Counted from the stretch's first letter, positions 16,461 through 25,560 are shown. The stretch: DNA of 64,000 nt from Flavonifractor sp052065355 (GCF_052065355.1 NZ_JBQHUF010000006.1:1-64000); one strand, 5' to 3'. Translations and numbers: made by a program. Notes: generated by a model not told the origin, from the sequence alone.

Positions 16461-17948
16461 ATGAAGCTGTACTTTCACGGCCACGACTACAAATACGCCG
16501 CCGAGCAGATGTTATTGACCCTGTTCCCTGACCAGCGGCCGGAATATCCCGACGGGGCACCGGAGGAGGGTGAGGACCATCTGGTGCTCACCCTGAGCAC
16601 GGGAGCACAGTGGGCTACCGCCTCCGCCGCCCTCACCTGGCGGGGGAAAAGCTGCCGGAAGACCCGGCGGTGCTCCCTGCCGCCTGCGGGAGACAAGGTG
16701 GCCAGTGACCGGGCCTTTCAGCAGATTCTGAAGCTGGCCTTTTACGAGGCGGGCACCACCCTGCTGGGATACGAGCCCCCCTGGGGCGCCCTCACCGGAG
16801 TACGGCCGGTGAAGATCCCCACCAAGGCCATGCTGGCCGGAGCCACCGCCGCCCAGGCCGAGCGGGTGCTGAAAGACACCTACCACGTCTCTCCCCTCCG
16901 GCGGCAGCTGGCTATGGACTGCGCCCGGGCCTCCCTGGCGGCCAAGGCGTCCCTGGAGCCCAAGGAAGTGTCCCTCTATGTGGGCATCCCCTTCTGCCCC
17001 ACCCGGTGCGCCTACTGCTCCTTCGTGTCCGCCGACGTGGGGAAGTCGTTAAAGCTCATTGACCCCTTCCTGGACGCCCTTTCCCAGGAAATCGCCGCCA
17101 CCGGCAAGGTGCTGGAGGAGGCGGGGCTGCGTGTGCGCACCATCTACTTCGGCGGCGGTACCCCCACCACCCTCAACGCACCCCAGCTGGACCGGCTGAT
17201 GGGGGAACTTGCCGACCACATGGACCTGTCGGGCTGCACCGAGTACACGGTGGAGGCCGGACGGCCGGACACCATTACCCGGGAAAAGCTGACAGTGCTG
17301 GCCAAGCGGGGCTGCGGCCGGGTGTCGGTGAATCCCCAGACTATGGCCGACCATGTGCTCTCCGCCATGGGCCGCTCCCACCGGGCGGCCGACATCCTGC
17401 GGGCCTATGACCTGGTGCGGGAGAGCGGTATCCCCTGCGTCAACATGGATCTCATCGCCGGACTGCCCGCCGACACGGTGGACGGCTTCCGATCCTCCCT
17501 GGACCAGGTGCTGGCTCTGGGGCCGGAAAACATCACCGTCCACACCCTGGCCCTGAAAAAGGGCTCCCGGCTGATGGAGGAGGGCTCCGCCATTCCCTCC
17601 GGCGCCGACGTGGCCGCCATGCTGGACTATGCCTGGTCGGCTCTGCGGCAGGCGGGGCAGCTGCCCTACTACCTCTACCGGCAGAAGTACATGTCCGGCT
17701 CCTTTGAAAATGTGGGCTGGTGCCTGCCGGGGACGGAAAGCCTCTACAACATCTGCATGATGGAGGAACTGCACACCATATTATCTCTGGGGGGCGGCGG
17801 CATGACCAAACTGGTGGATGCCGAAGCCGGACACATTGTCCGCATCGCCAACCCCAAGTACCCCAAGGAATATCTGGAGCGGATCGACACCGTCTGCGCC
17901 GAGAAGGAGCAGGTGGTCCGCTTCTGCCGGTCAGAACAGGAGGGATGA
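16461..17948 (+). CDS. hemZ: HemZ-type radical SAM protein (oxygen-independent coproporphyrinogen III oxidase-like)
   Basis: 495 residues. It has the HemZ-specific N-terminal domain (MKLYFHGHDYKYAAEQML), then the radical SAM cluster motif IPFCPTRCAYC at about residues 176-186, YFGGGTPTTL and the HemN-like MDLIAGLPADT. The family was proposed to convert coproporphyrinogen III in haem synthesis without oxygen, but many HemZ/HemW-like members do other work, for example haem trafficking. A nucleoside-kinase gene begins 3 bp after the stop. Confidence 0.88.
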   Translation: MKLYFHGHDYKYAAEQMLLTLFPDQRPEYPDGAPEEGEDHLVLTLSTGAQWATASAALTWRGKSCRKTRRCSLPPAGDKVASDRAFQQILKLAFYEAGTTLLGYEPPWGALTGVRPVKIPTKAMLAGATAAQAERVLKDTYHVSPLRRQLAMDCARASLAAKASLEPKEVSLYVGIPFCPTRCAYCSFVSADVGKSLKLIDPFLDALSQEIAATGKVLEEAGLRVRTIYFGGGTPTTLNAPQLDRLMGELADHMDLSGCTEYTVEAGRPDTITREKLTVLAKRGCGRVSVNPQTMADHVLSAMGRSHRAADILRAYDLVRESGIPCVNMDLIAGLPADTVDGFRSSLDQVLALGPENITVHTLALKKGSRLMEEGSAIPSGADVAAMLDYAWSALRQAGQLPYYLYRQKYMSGSFENVGWCLPGTESLYNICMMEELHTILSLGGGGMTKLVDAEAGHIVRIANPKYPKEYLERIDTVCAEKEQVVRFCRSEQEG

Positions 17949-17950
17949 CC

Positions 17951-18895
17951 ATGCCCTATCAGCTCAGTGAGATCAACCACGGCCTGCGCACCGACCCCAA
18001 GGGTTTTCTGGAGACCTGCGACGCCGCCTATCAGGGGCGCATCAACGCCGCCGTGGATCGCATCCTGGAGCGGATGAAGGTCAGCCCCATCGTGCTCCTC
18101 TCCGGCCCCTCCGGCTCGGGCAAGACCACTACTGCCCTTAAGCTGGAGCAGGAGCTGGAGCGCCGGGGGGTGAACACCCACACCATCTCCATGGACAACT
18201 ATTACAAAACCCTCAACCGCAAGACGGCGCCCCGGACACCGGAAGGGGACATCGACTACGAGTCCCCTCTCCTGCTGGACCTGGACCTGCTGGACGACAC
18301 CTTCAGCAGGCTCTCCCGCGGGGAGTGGGTGGTGGTGCCCAAGTATGAGTTTGCCCGGCAGATGCGCAACGACAGCCGGGGCACCTTCCTGAAGCTGGAC
18401 AAGAACGAGATCGCCATTTTCGAGGGCATCCACGCCCTCAACGACGACATCTTCGGCCGCCATCCCGAGGCCACGGGGCTGTACATCTCCGCCCGCTCCA
18501 ACGTGCTGGAGGGGGAGGAGCTGCGCTTCAAGGGTACCTGGATGCGCATTTCCCGCCGGGCCGTCCGGGACTATAATTTTAGAGGCACAGACCTGTTGGA
18601 AACGCTGATGATGTGGTATAATGTCCGCCGGGGTGAAAAAACCTACATATCCCCCTTCAAAAACCGGGCCAATATCATCATTGACTCCTCCCTGCCCTAC
18701 GAGCCGTCGGTGTTTGCCAACTACGCCGAGGCCCTGGGCAAAGCGGTGGATCAGGTACCCAAGGACAACCCCCGGTACAGGGAGTTCCACGATCTGGTGG
18801 ATTCCTTCCGGTACTTTGAGCCGGTGGATCAGACCCTGGTAGCCCCCGAATCCCTGATCCGGGAGTTCATCGGCGGGGGCAGCTATCAATATTAA
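17951..18895 (+). CDS. uridine-kinase-like nucleoside kinase
   Basis: 314 residues. The P-loop GPSGSGKTT is at 52-60, followed by TISMDNYYKTL and FEGIHALND, as in uridine kinase/phosphoribulokinase-type P-loop kinases. It is longer than Udk (about 210 aa), with a C-terminal extension. Related clostridial proteins are often fused to a threonyl-tRNA-synthetase-like TGS domain; no such domain is present. The substrate is probably a pyrimidine nucleoside but is unproven. The hemZ stop overlaps an ATG at 17945, but AGGAGG sits only 1 nt from that codon, so the ATG at 17951 (7 nt away) is the likely start. Confidence 0.82.
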   Translation: MPYQLSEINHGLRTDPKGFLETCDAAYQGRINAAVDRILERMKVSPIVLLSGPSGSGKTTTALKLEQELERRGVNTHTISMDNYYKTLNRKTAPRTPEGDIDYESPLLLDLDLLDDTFSRLSRGEWVVVPKYEFARQMRNDSRGTFLKLDKNEIAIFEGIHALNDDIFGRHPEATGLYISARSNVLEGEELRFKGTWMRISRRAVRDYNFRGTDLLETLMMWYNVRRGEKTYISPFKNRANIIIDSSLPYEPSVFANYAEALGKAVDQVPKDNPRYREFHDLVDSFRYFEPVDQTLVAPESLIREFIGGGSYQY

Positions 18896-18927
18896 ATCCT
18901 ACAATTCACGAAAGAAGGAAAAACAAG

Positions 18928-19758
18928 ATGTCAGAATGTACCCACAACTGCTCCACCTGCGGTGAGAACTGCGGGGAGCGCACCGAGCCCCAGGATCTCC
19001 ATGTGCCGGTGAACGGCCTGTCCCACGTGGGCAAGGTCATCGCCGTGGTCAGCGGCAAGGGAGGCGTGGGCAAGAGCCTGGTGACCTCCTCCCTGGCGGT
19101 GGCCATGCGCCGTCTGGGCAAATCCGTGGGCGTGCTGGACGCCGATATCACCGGCCCCTCCATCCCCACCGCCTTCGGTGTCCACACCCGGGCCGAGGGC
19201 AGCGAGCTGGGCATCTATCCCGCCCAGACCCGCACCGGCATCGAGATCATGAGCCTGAACCTGCTCACCGAGCATGAGACCGACCCCGTGGTGTGGCGCG
19301 GCCCCGTCATCGCCGGTGCGGTGAAGCAGTTCTGGACCGACGTGATCTGGGGCGACGTGGACTATATGTTCGTGGATATGCCTCCCGGAACGGGCGACGT
19401 GCCCCTGACCGTGTTCCAGTCCCTGCCCATCGACGGCATCGTGGTGGTCACCTCTCCCCAGGACCTGGTGAGCATGATCGTCACCAAGGCGGTGAAGATG
19501 GCCGAGATGATGCACATCCCCGTGCTGGGTCTGGTGGAGAACTACTCCTACTTCCAGTGCCCCGACTGCGGCAAGCAGCACAACATCTTCGGCGAGAGCC
19601 ACATCGAGCAGGTGGCCGCCGACCTGGGCCTGAAGGTGCTGGCCCGTCTGCCCATCGATCCGGCAGTGGCTGCCGCCTGCGACAGCGGCCGCATCGAGGA
19701 CTTTGAGCCTAACTATCTGACCCAGGTGGCCCAGGAGCTGGCAGCTCAGGAAGGCTGA
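18928..19758 (+). CDS. mrp: Mrp/NBP35-family iron-sulfur carrier ATPase
   Basis: 276 residues. The Cys-rich N-terminus (CTHNCSTCGENC) could hold a cluster. The deviant P-loop SGKGGVGKS spans 42-50, with DADITGPS and DMPPGTGD motifs and a CPDC pair in the C-terminal third for the bridging 4Fe-4S cluster. It assembles and transfers Fe-S clusters to client proteins, which fits an anaerobe with many such enzymes (HemZ, MiaB, PFOR). Good AAGGAA site upstream. It is the last gene of the plus-strand run. Confidence 0.93.
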   Translation: MSECTHNCSTCGENCGERTEPQDLHVPVNGLSHVGKVIAVVSGKGGVGKSLVTSSLAVAMRRLGKSVGVLDADITGPSIPTAFGVHTRAEGSELGIYPAQTRTGIEIMSLNLLTEHETDPVVWRGPVIAGAVKQFWTDVIWGDVDYMFVDMPPGTGDVPLTVFQSLPIDGIVVVTSPQDLVSMIVTKAVKMAEMMHIPVLGLVENYSYFQCPDCGKQHNIFGESHIEQVAADLGLKVLARLPIDPAVAAACDSGRIEDFEPNYLTQVAQELAAQEG

Positions 19759-19768
19759 GGGAAGGGTT

Positions 19769-19807
19769 TTCACAAATCGTTCACATCCGGTTCAAAACAG
19801 GTTCACA
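19769..19807 (+). promoter_or_regulatory. four-repeat Pho-box-like array with a -10 element
   Basis: Hexamers TTCACA, TTCACA, TTCAAA and TTCACA begin at 19769, 19780, 19791 and 19802, exactly 11 bp apart. This matches the direct-repeat layout of Firmicute PhoP boxes (TT-A/C/T-ACA every 11 bp). TAGGAT at 19817-19822 could be the -10. No gene lies downstream on the plus strand before the convergent azlD. Confidence 0.6.
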
Positions 19808-19828
19808 GCCGGGCTTTAGGATAAGACC

Positions 19829-19920
19829 GTGGTCAGAAAAGACCACACTCCCTCTCTTTCCTCTCTTCTTTCAATTCCGGAAGCACAGGCCCGCGTAGGC
19901 GGCGGGCCTGTGCTTCTGCG
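19829..19920 (+). ncRNA. candidate Pho-controlled small RNA
   Basis: Beginning where the Pho-box promoter would start are a 6-bp hairpin GTGGTC/GACCAC (19829-19846), a roughly 30-nt run made almost only of C and T (19847-19875), and a 14-bp stem-loop (19881-19894 / 19902-19915). The T-run after the last stem is weak. The pyrimidine tract could pair with Shine-Dalgarno sequences, and Hfq is encoded in the same window. Existence of the RNA is inference. Confidence 0.4.
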
Positions 19921-19929
19921 TTTGGGGAC

Positions 19930-19958
19930 AAAAAAGACGGGCGGCCTCTGGCCGCCCG
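19930..19958 (-). terminator. terminator of azlCD
   Basis: A 9-bp GC stem (19958-19950 / 19946-19938) with a 3-nt loop, followed on the minus strand by GTCTTTTTT. It lies just after the azlD stop. Confidence 0.8.
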
Positions 19959-19962
19959 CTTT

Positions 19963-20295
19963 TCATGCGAATACCGTCTGTACCAAAACCATGTATAAAA
20001 TCGTACCGCCGAAAATACTCAGCAGGTTGTTGTGCTTCCAGAGGTGGAGAGCCACCACCACCGCCACCGACACCAGCTGAGGTACCCAGCCGCCCACGGA
20101 CAGGAAGGACAGGTCCTTCAGGCAGTAGATGATGAGCATGGCGATGATGGCGGGGGGAAGCACCCGGCCCAGGTAAAGCACGATCTTGGGGGGCGCGGAG
20201 CCCCGGTCGAAGAGGAGGAAGGGCAGGGCCCGGGTGAGGAAGGTGACGACAGCCATCACCGCGATGGCGGCAATGGCACCGGCAGTGGTCAGCAT
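19963..20295 (-). CDS. azlD: branched-chain amino acid exporter subunit AzlD
   Basis: 110 residues, almost entirely hydrophobic, with about four membrane helices and the AzlD-type TFLTRALPFLLF and LPPAIIAMLIIYCLKD segments. It works with AzlC as a two-part exporter of branched-chain amino acids or their analogues. Its start overlaps the end of azlC by 7 nt, indicating translational coupling. Confidence 0.92.
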   Translation of the reverse strand: MLTTAGAIAAIAVMAVVTFLTRALPFLLFDRGSAPPKIVLYLGRVLPPAIIAMLIIYCLKDLSFLSVGGWVPQLVSVAVVVALHLWKHNNLLSIFGGTILYMVLVQTVFA

Positions 20296-21002
20296 GCTTT
20301 TTCCTCCTCCTTATCCTCCAGCTTGTCCCGCAGGATCAGCAGCAGCACCACGATCACCGCCAGGGAGACGATGAGCATCTGCTGCTGGCCGAAGATCTGA
20401 CCCAAAATCAGCAGGCATACGATGGTGACGATGCCGCCGATGAAGGCGGGCAGGTGTTTTTGATAGGCCTTCCACTGGTCCACGGCGATGACCACAAAGA
20501 GAGCGGTCATGGCGAAGTCGATGCCCTCGGTGCTGATGGGGAGGATCTCCCCCGCCACCGCGCCGATCACCGACCCCAGGATCCAGTAGCTCTGGTCCAG
20601 CAGGGCGATGGAGAAGTAGAAGTTTTTGGGGTCCACCCCCACCGGAGCCTGGGCGGAGGACAGGAGCGCATAGGTCTCGTCAGTGAGGGAGAAGATCATG
20701 TAAAACTTCCGCCAGCCCATACCCCGGAATTTTTCCAGCATGGACAGGCCGTACACCAGGTGCCGGAAGTTGATCAGCAGGGTCATGAGAGCCACTGTGC
20801 CCAGAGAGGCGGCGGCGGCCAGCAGGCTCACCCCCAGATACTGGCCCGAACCGGCGTAGATAGTCAGGCTCATAAAAAAGGCCCAGATGAAGTTATATCC
20901 AATGGCCTGGAGCATAAAGCCAAACGCCATGCCGATAGCCAGGTAGCCCATCAGCACCGGCACCGTCACCGGAAAGGCGGCGGCCAGGGCTTTGCGGTCC
21001 AT
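20289..21002 (-). CDS. azlC: branched-chain amino acid exporter large subunit AzlC
   Basis: 237 residues with seven or so hydrophobic helices. The AzlC signatures are MAFGFMLQA, SLTIYAGSGQYLGV, LINFRHLVYGLS and SLTDETYALL. It forms the export channel with AzlD. The C-terminus ends in a charged RDKLEDKEEEK tail. It is divergently transcribed from the lipid kinase gene, with its own promoter. Confidence 0.93.
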   Translation of the reverse strand: MDRKALAAAFPVTVPVLMGYLAIGMAFGFMLQAIGYNFIWAFFMSLTIYAGSGQYLGVSLLAAAASLGTVALMTLLINFRHLVYGLSMLEKFRGMGWRKFYMIFSLTDETYALLSSAQAPVGVDPKNFYFSIALLDQSYWILGSVIGAVAGEILPISTEGIDFAMTALFVVIAVDQWKAYQKHLPAFIGGIVTIVCLLILGQIFGQQQMLIVSLAVIVVLLLILRDKLEDKEEEKAC

Positions 21003-21037
21003 GGTCGGTCACTTCCTTTTTCTGTGGTTGGTTTTTC

Positions 21038-21066
21038 ATTTTACACACTTTAGCAGGGAAAAGCAA
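21038..21066 (-). promoter_or_regulatory. azlCD promoter
   Basis: TTGCTT (21066-21061), 17 bp and TAAAAT (21043-21038) on the minus strand. Confidence 0.6.
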
Positions 21067-21105
21067 TAGCGGCGGCGCAATTTTGTGTTCCCGCCACACA
21101 GCACG

Positions 21106-21133
21106 TTGTTTTTTCAGAAAAAATCTGTATAAT
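21106..21133 (+). promoter_or_regulatory. promoter of the lipid kinase/mnmG/mnmA run
   Basis: TTGTTT (21106-21111), 16 bp and TATAAT (21128-21133), about 30 bp ahead of the start codon. Confidence 0.65.
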
Positions 21134-21162
21134 ACTCAGTAAACGATACGAGGAGCGTGTCT

Positions 21163-22056
21163 ATGGACAAACTGCTGTTTCTCTACAATCTGCATGCGGG
21201 CAAGGGGATGCTGCGGGGCAAGCTGGCCCCCATTCTGGACGCGCTGACGGCGGACTGGGATGTGACCGTCCACCCCACCCGCGGCCCCGGGGACGCCGCC
21301 GCCACCGCCAGGGACCGGGCGGGTGAATTCAAACGCATTGTGTGCTCCGGCGGCGACGGCACCCTGCATGAGGTGGTCAGCGGTCTGATGGAGCTGCCCC
21401 GGGAGGCCCGGCCCCAGGTGGGCTATGTGCCGGCGGGCACCACCAATGACTTTGCCAAGAATCTGAGCCTGCCCGGCTCCCTGAATGAGGACGCCGCCGT
21501 GGCGGCGGCGGGCTTCCCGCGGCCGGTGGATATCGGCTCCTTTAACGGGCAGAGCTTTATCTATATCGCCGCCTTCGGTGCCTTTACCGACGTGGCCTAC
21601 AACACCCCCCAGCAGGCCAAGAATCTGCTGGGCCACCTGGCCTACGTGCTGGAGGGCGCCACCCGGCTGGGCTCCATCCACCCTTACCCCATGACGGTGG
21701 AGTACGACGGCGGAACGGTCACCGACGGCTTCTGCTACGGCATGATCTCCAACACCGTGTCGGTGGGCGGCTTCAAGGGCACCCCCGCCCAGCCGGTGGA
21801 TCTGGACGACGGCCTGTTCGAGGTGGCTCTGGTGCGCCAGCCCCAGAATCCTCTCCAGCTCCAGGGCATTCTCAAGAGCCTGACCACCATGGCTCCCGAC
21901 GACGGGGGTCTGGTCACCTGCTTCCGCACCACCAAACTGAAGATCACCGCCCAGGAGCCCATTGACTGGACCCTGGACGGGGAGTTCGGCGGCAGCTGCC
22001 AGACGGCGGAGATCGTCAACCACAAGCAGGCGGTGACCATCGTATACGGAAAGTAA
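21163..22056 (+). CDS. diacylglycerol kinase-family lipid kinase
   Basis: 297 residues of the DagK/YegS/BmrU type, with the nucleotide-binding GGDGTLHEV and the PAGTTNDFA motif, followed by a C-terminal beta-sandwich. It probably phosphorylates diacylglycerol or a related lipid at the inner face of the membrane, recycling lipid head-group by-products. The ATG at 21163 has GAGGAG at 7 nt; a GTG 6 nt upstream is less likely. Just 16 bp separate it from mnmG. Confidence 0.88.
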   Translation: MDKLLFLYNLHAGKGMLRGKLAPILDALTADWDVTVHPTRGPGDAAATARDRAGEFKRIVCSGGDGTLHEVVSGLMELPREARPQVGYVPAGTTNDFAKNLSLPGSLNEDAAVAAAGFPRPVDIGSFNGQSFIYIAAFGAFTDVAYNTPQQAKNLLGHLAYVLEGATRLGSIHPYPMTVEYDGGTVTDGFCYGMISNTVSVGGFKGTPAQPVDLDDGLFEVALVRQPQNPLQLQGILKSLTTMAPDDGGLVTCFRTTKLKITAQEPIDWTLDGEFGGSCQTAEIVNHKQAVTIVYGK

Positions 22057-22072
22057 GAAGGAATACACACAG

Positions 22073-23878
22073 ATGGACTATCAAGCGGGAACTTATGACA
22101 TTGCGGTGATCGGCGCGGGCCACGCGGGCATCGAGGCGGCATTGGCCGCCGCCCGGCTGGGTCTGCGCACCCTGTGCTTCACCGTCAACCTGGACGCGGT
22201 GGGCAACATGCCCTGCAACCCGGCCATCGGCGGCACCGGCAAGGGCCACCTGGTGCGGGAGCTGGACGCCCTGGGAGGCGAGATGGCGCGGGCGGCCGAC
22301 CAGGCCTGCATCCAGTACCGGCTCCTGAACCGGGGCAAAGGCCCGGCGGTGTGGTCCCTCCGGGCCCAGGCCGACCGGCGTCGGTACCAGGAGGTGATGA
22401 AGCACACCCTGGAACGGCAGGAAAACCTGTGGGTGAAGCAGGTGGAGATTACCGATATTTATACGGAAAACGGCCATGTGTCCGCCGTGCGCACCGTCTA
22501 CGGGGCGGTGTATCAGGTGAAGGCCGCTGTTATTGCCTCCGGCACCTATCTGGGGGGCCGCACCATCGTGGGAGAGGTCACCCGGGATTCCGGGCCTGAC
22601 GGCCTGGCCGCCGCCAACTCCCTCACTTCCTGCCTGGAAAAGCTGGGGCTGTCCCTCCGGCGGTTCAAGACAGGCACCCCGCCTCGGGTCAACGCCCGCA
22701 GCGTGGATTTTTCCAAAATGGAGCTTCAGCCGGGGGATGAGGAGGTTCTGCCCTTCTCCTTTGAAACCAAGATCCCGCCGGAAAACCGGGCGGTGTGCTG
22801 GCTGACCTATACCAACGAGCGCACCCACGAAGTGATCCGGGCCAACCTGGACCGCTCTCCCCTGTACGATGGCACCATCGAGGGAGTGGGTCCCCGGTAC
22901 TGCCCCTCCATCGAGACCAAGATCGTCCGCTTCCCCGACAAGGAGCGGCACCAGCTCTTTGTGGAGCCCATGGGGCTGAACACCGAGGAGCTGTACATCC
23001 AGGGCTTTTCCTCCTCTCTGCCGGAGGACGTGCAGGTGGAGATGCTCCACACCATCCCCGGCCTGGAGCAGGCCGAGATGACCCGGCCCGCCTACGCCAT
23101 CGAGTACGACTGCGTGGACCCCACCGAGCTGCTGCCCACCCTGGAGCACAAAAAAGTGCCCGGCCTGTACGGCGCTGGGCAGTTCAACGGCTCCTCCGGG
23201 TATGAGGAGGCCGCCGTCCAGGGCTTTGTGGCGGGTGTCAACGCCGCTTTGAAGATTTTGGGCCGGGAGCCGCTGATTCTGCGGCGGGACCAGGGGTACA
23301 TCGGAGTGCTTATCGATGACCTGGTGACCAAAGGCACCGACGAGCCCTACCGGATGATGACCTCCCGGACGGAGTATCGCCTCCTCCACCGGCAGGACAA
23401 CGCCGACCGGCGGCTGTGTCCCATCGGCCACGCCATCGGCCTGGTCAGCGACCAACGCATGGCGGAGGTAGAAGCAAAATACGCCGCCGTGGACAAGGAG
23501 ATACGCCGCCTGGAGCACACCGGCACCAAGGACGGGCGGCTGTGCGACCTGCTGCGCCGCCCGGAGAACAGCTATGAAAGTCTGGCCGCGGTAGATCCCG
23601 ACCGGCCCGCCCTGCCCCATGAGGTGACTGAGGCGGTGGAAATTGCGGTAAAATATCAGGGATACATCGACCGGCAGCTGCGCCAGGTGGCGGAGCAGCG
23701 GAAGATGGAAGACCGGCCCCTGCCAGCCGACCTGGACTATCTCCACATGGAGGGCCTGCGGCTGGAAGCCCGGCAGAAGCTGGACCGCATCCGGCCCCTG
23801 AACCTGGGCCAGGCCAGCCGCATTTCCGGGGTCAGCCCGGCGGATGTGGCGGTGCTGCTGGTATTTTTGGAGAAATAA
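22073..23878 (+). CDS. mnmG: tRNA uridine-5-carboxymethylaminomethyl modification enzyme MnmG
   Basis: 601 residues, slightly short for the family (about 630). The FAD-binding GAGHAGIEAA is near residue 15, followed by NPAIGGTGKGHLVRE and a Cys-containing NAR/KTGTPPR region (RFKTGTPPRV). A C-terminal helical domain binds MnmE. With MnmE it places cmnm5 or nm5 on U34 of tRNAs. The next gene, mnmA, thiolates the same nucleotide, so the two modifications of U34 are encoded side by side. Confidence 0.96.
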   Translation: MDYQAGTYDIAVIGAGHAGIEAALAAARLGLRTLCFTVNLDAVGNMPCNPAIGGTGKGHLVRELDALGGEMARAADQACIQYRLLNRGKGPAVWSLRAQADRRRYQEVMKHTLERQENLWVKQVEITDIYTENGHVSAVRTVYGAVYQVKAAVIASGTYLGGRTIVGEVTRDSGPDGLAAANSLTSCLEKLGLSLRRFKTGTPPRVNARSVDFSKMELQPGDEEVLPFSFETKIPPENRAVCWLTYTNERTHEVIRANLDRSPLYDGTIEGVGPRYCPSIETKIVRFPDKERHQLFVEPMGLNTEELYIQGFSSSLPEDVQVEMLHTIPGLEQAEMTRPAYAIEYDCVDPTELLPTLEHKKVPGLYGAGQFNGSSGYEEAAVQGFVAGVNAALKILGREPLILRRDQGYIGVLIDDLVTKGTDEPYRMMTSRTEYRLLHRQDNADRRLCPIGHAIGLVSDQRMAEVEAKYAAVDKEIRRLEHTGTKDGRLCDLLRRPENSYESLAAVDPDRPALPHEVTEAVEIAVKYQGYIDRQLRQVAEQRKMEDRPLPADLDYLHMEGLRLEARQKLDRIRPLNLGQASRISGVSPADVAVLLVFLEK

Positions 23879-23887
23879 GGAGCATCT

Positions 23888-24895
23888 ATGAAGCAACCCG
23901 TTGTTTTGGGCCTGTCCGGCGGGGTGGACTCCGCCGTGGCGGCCACCCTCTTAGCCCGGCAGGGCTTTGCCGTCACCGGCCTGTATCTGGACATCGGCCT
24001 GGGCGGCACCGGAGCGGCTGACGCCGCCGCCGTGGCCGACCGACTGGGCATCCCCCTGAAAATTGCGGATATCCGGCAGGAACTGGAACGGGAGGTGTGC
24101 GCCCCCTTCGCCGCCGGATACCTGGCGGGCCATACCCCGCTGCCCTGCGCCATGTGCAATCCCACGGTGAAGTTCCCCGCCCTGTTCCGGCTGGCGGAGG
24201 AGATCGGAGCCAAATACGTCTCCACCGGGCACTATGCCAATGTGGAAAACGGTGTGCTGAAAAAGGGCCGCCCCGCCAATGACCAGTCCTATATGCTGGC
24301 CCGGCTCACCAGAAAGCAATTACAAAGCGTAATTTTTCCTCTTGGAAATTACGAAAAACGGGAGGTTCGGGGGCTGGCCCGGGAATTTGGCGTCCCGGTG
24401 GCGGACAAGCCCGACTCCATGGAGATCTGCTTTATCCCCAGCGGGGACTATGCCGCCTGGCTGGAGGAACACGGGTTTTCCACACCAGAAGGCAATTTTG
24501 TGGACAAAGAAGGCAACGTGCTGGCCCGCCACAAGGGCATCCACCACTATACCCTGGGTCAGGGACGAGGATTGGGCGTCTCCGGCCCACACCGGTACTA
24601 TGTGTCGGCCATCCGGCCGGAGACCAACGAGGTGGTGCTCTCTGACGGCACCGACCTGGGCCGGGACGTGGTTCGGGGCGTGCAGCCCAACTGGATCGCC
24701 GTGGAAACCCTGACGGAGCCTATGGAGGTGGCGGTGCGCCTGCGCCACTCCCGCACCGAGCAGGAGGCCGTCCTTTCCCCCGAGGGTGACGGCATCCGTC
24801 TGGACATGAAGACCCCCGCCCGGGCTCCCACGCCGGGACAGCTGGCGGTATTCTATCAGGGGGATGCCGTGGTAGGCTCCGCCTGGATCGTATAG
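23888..24895 (+). CDS. mnmA: tRNA-specific 2-thiouridylase MnmA
   Basis: 335 residues. The PP-loop LSGGVDSAVAA is at the N-terminus. The first catalytic Cys is in PCAMCNPTVKF (usually PCxxCNxxIKF) and the second in SMEICFIPSG. YTLGQGRGLGVSG marks the central domain and a C-terminal beta-barrel follows. It transfers sulfur to position 2 of U34 in tRNA-Lys, -Glu and -Gln. It starts 9 bp after the mnmG stop. Confidence 0.95.
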   Translation: MKQPVVLGLSGGVDSAVAATLLARQGFAVTGLYLDIGLGGTGAADAAAVADRLGIPLKIADIRQELEREVCAPFAAGYLAGHTPLPCAMCNPTVKFPALFRLAEEIGAKYVSTGHYANVENGVLKKGRPANDQSYMLARLTRKQLQSVIFPLGNYEKREVRGLAREFGVPVADKPDSMEICFIPSGDYAAWLEEHGFSTPEGNFVDKEGNVLARHKGIHHYTLGQGRGLGVSGPHRYYVSAIRPETNEVVLSDGTDLGRDVVRGVQPNWIAVETLTEPMEVAVRLRHSRTEQEAVLSPEGDGIRLDMKTPARAPTPGQLAVFYQGDAVVGSAWIV

Positions 24896-24915
24896 AGAGA
24901 AAGGAAGTCTTTTGC

Positions 24916-25518
24916 ATGAAAAAGCTGCTGCTGATCCCCCTGGCCCTGGCCGTACTGCTCACCGGCTGCGCCGGACGCGGGGACAAAAACCCGGAAGAGA
25001 GCGCCGCCGCTGCCCATCAGGTGGCTCCTCTGACCCTCAGCGAGGAGGAGAGCGCCCTGCTGGATCTGATCGCGGGCACCGACGGGGAGTACGGTCTGTA
25101 CGCCTGCGGCATGGGCGAGGACATGACCGGCTGCACCATCGAGGTGCTGTCCTGGGAGGACGGGGCCTGGCAGACCCTGGCGGAGGGCGGCCTGTCCTCC
25201 AGCTCGTCGGAGACCCTGCGGCTGGGCATCGTGCTCAGCGGCAACAAGATCACCGTCAACTTCCAGGACGGCAGCTCCAAGTACAGCTACGCTCCCCAGG
25301 TGGAGGGCATGGACCGGGATCTGAACTCCGGCCGGAGCTGGGTATGGATGGACGCTCCCCAGGAGCTGGTGGCCGGTGAGCGGGTGCCTCTTTATCTGGA
25401 GGTGTACGACAGCGGAGACGGGGTGCGTTCCGCCACTCTGCCCGACACCTTCACCAATGCCGGACAACTCAACAGCTATGACCGGGCCTACGCCGTGGCC
25501 CTTACTGTGGAAGGCTAA
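24916..25518 (+). CDS. lipoprotein of unknown function
   Basis: 200 residues. The N-terminus MKKLLLIPLALAVLLTGC is a lipoprotein signal peptide with an LTGC lipobox (Cys18), so the mature protein should be lipid-anchored outside the cell. The rest is acidic and beta-rich, with no motif I recognise. It follows mnmA by 20 bp and ends at a strong shared terminator. Function unknown. Confidence 0.8.
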   Translation: MKKLLLIPLALAVLLTGCAGRGDKNPEESAAAAHQVAPLTLSEEESALLDLIAGTDGEYGLYACGMGEDMTGCTIEVLSWEDGAWQTLAEGGLSSSSSETLRLGIVLSGNKITVNFQDGSSKYSYAPQVEGMDRDLNSGRSWVWMDAPQELVAGERVPLYLEVYDSGDGVRSATLPDTFTNAGQLNSYDRAYAVALTVEG

Positions 25519-25560
25519 AAAAGAAGCCTGTCATTCCTCGGAATGACAGGCTTCTTTTTT
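25517..25560. terminator. bidirectional terminator between the lipoprotein gene and cinA
   Basis: A 17-bp perfect stem (25521-25537 / 25540-25556) with a 2-nt centre, flanked by A-run and T-run on either side, so it can end both convergent transcripts. The cinA stop codon lies at its edge. Confidence 0.88.

Noticed and set aside
19829..20080. An 83-codon frame starting at the predicted Pho-controlled start site
   Set aside because: It begins with GTG without a ribosome site, crosses two stem-loops and runs antisense into azlD. A non-coding RNA fits better.
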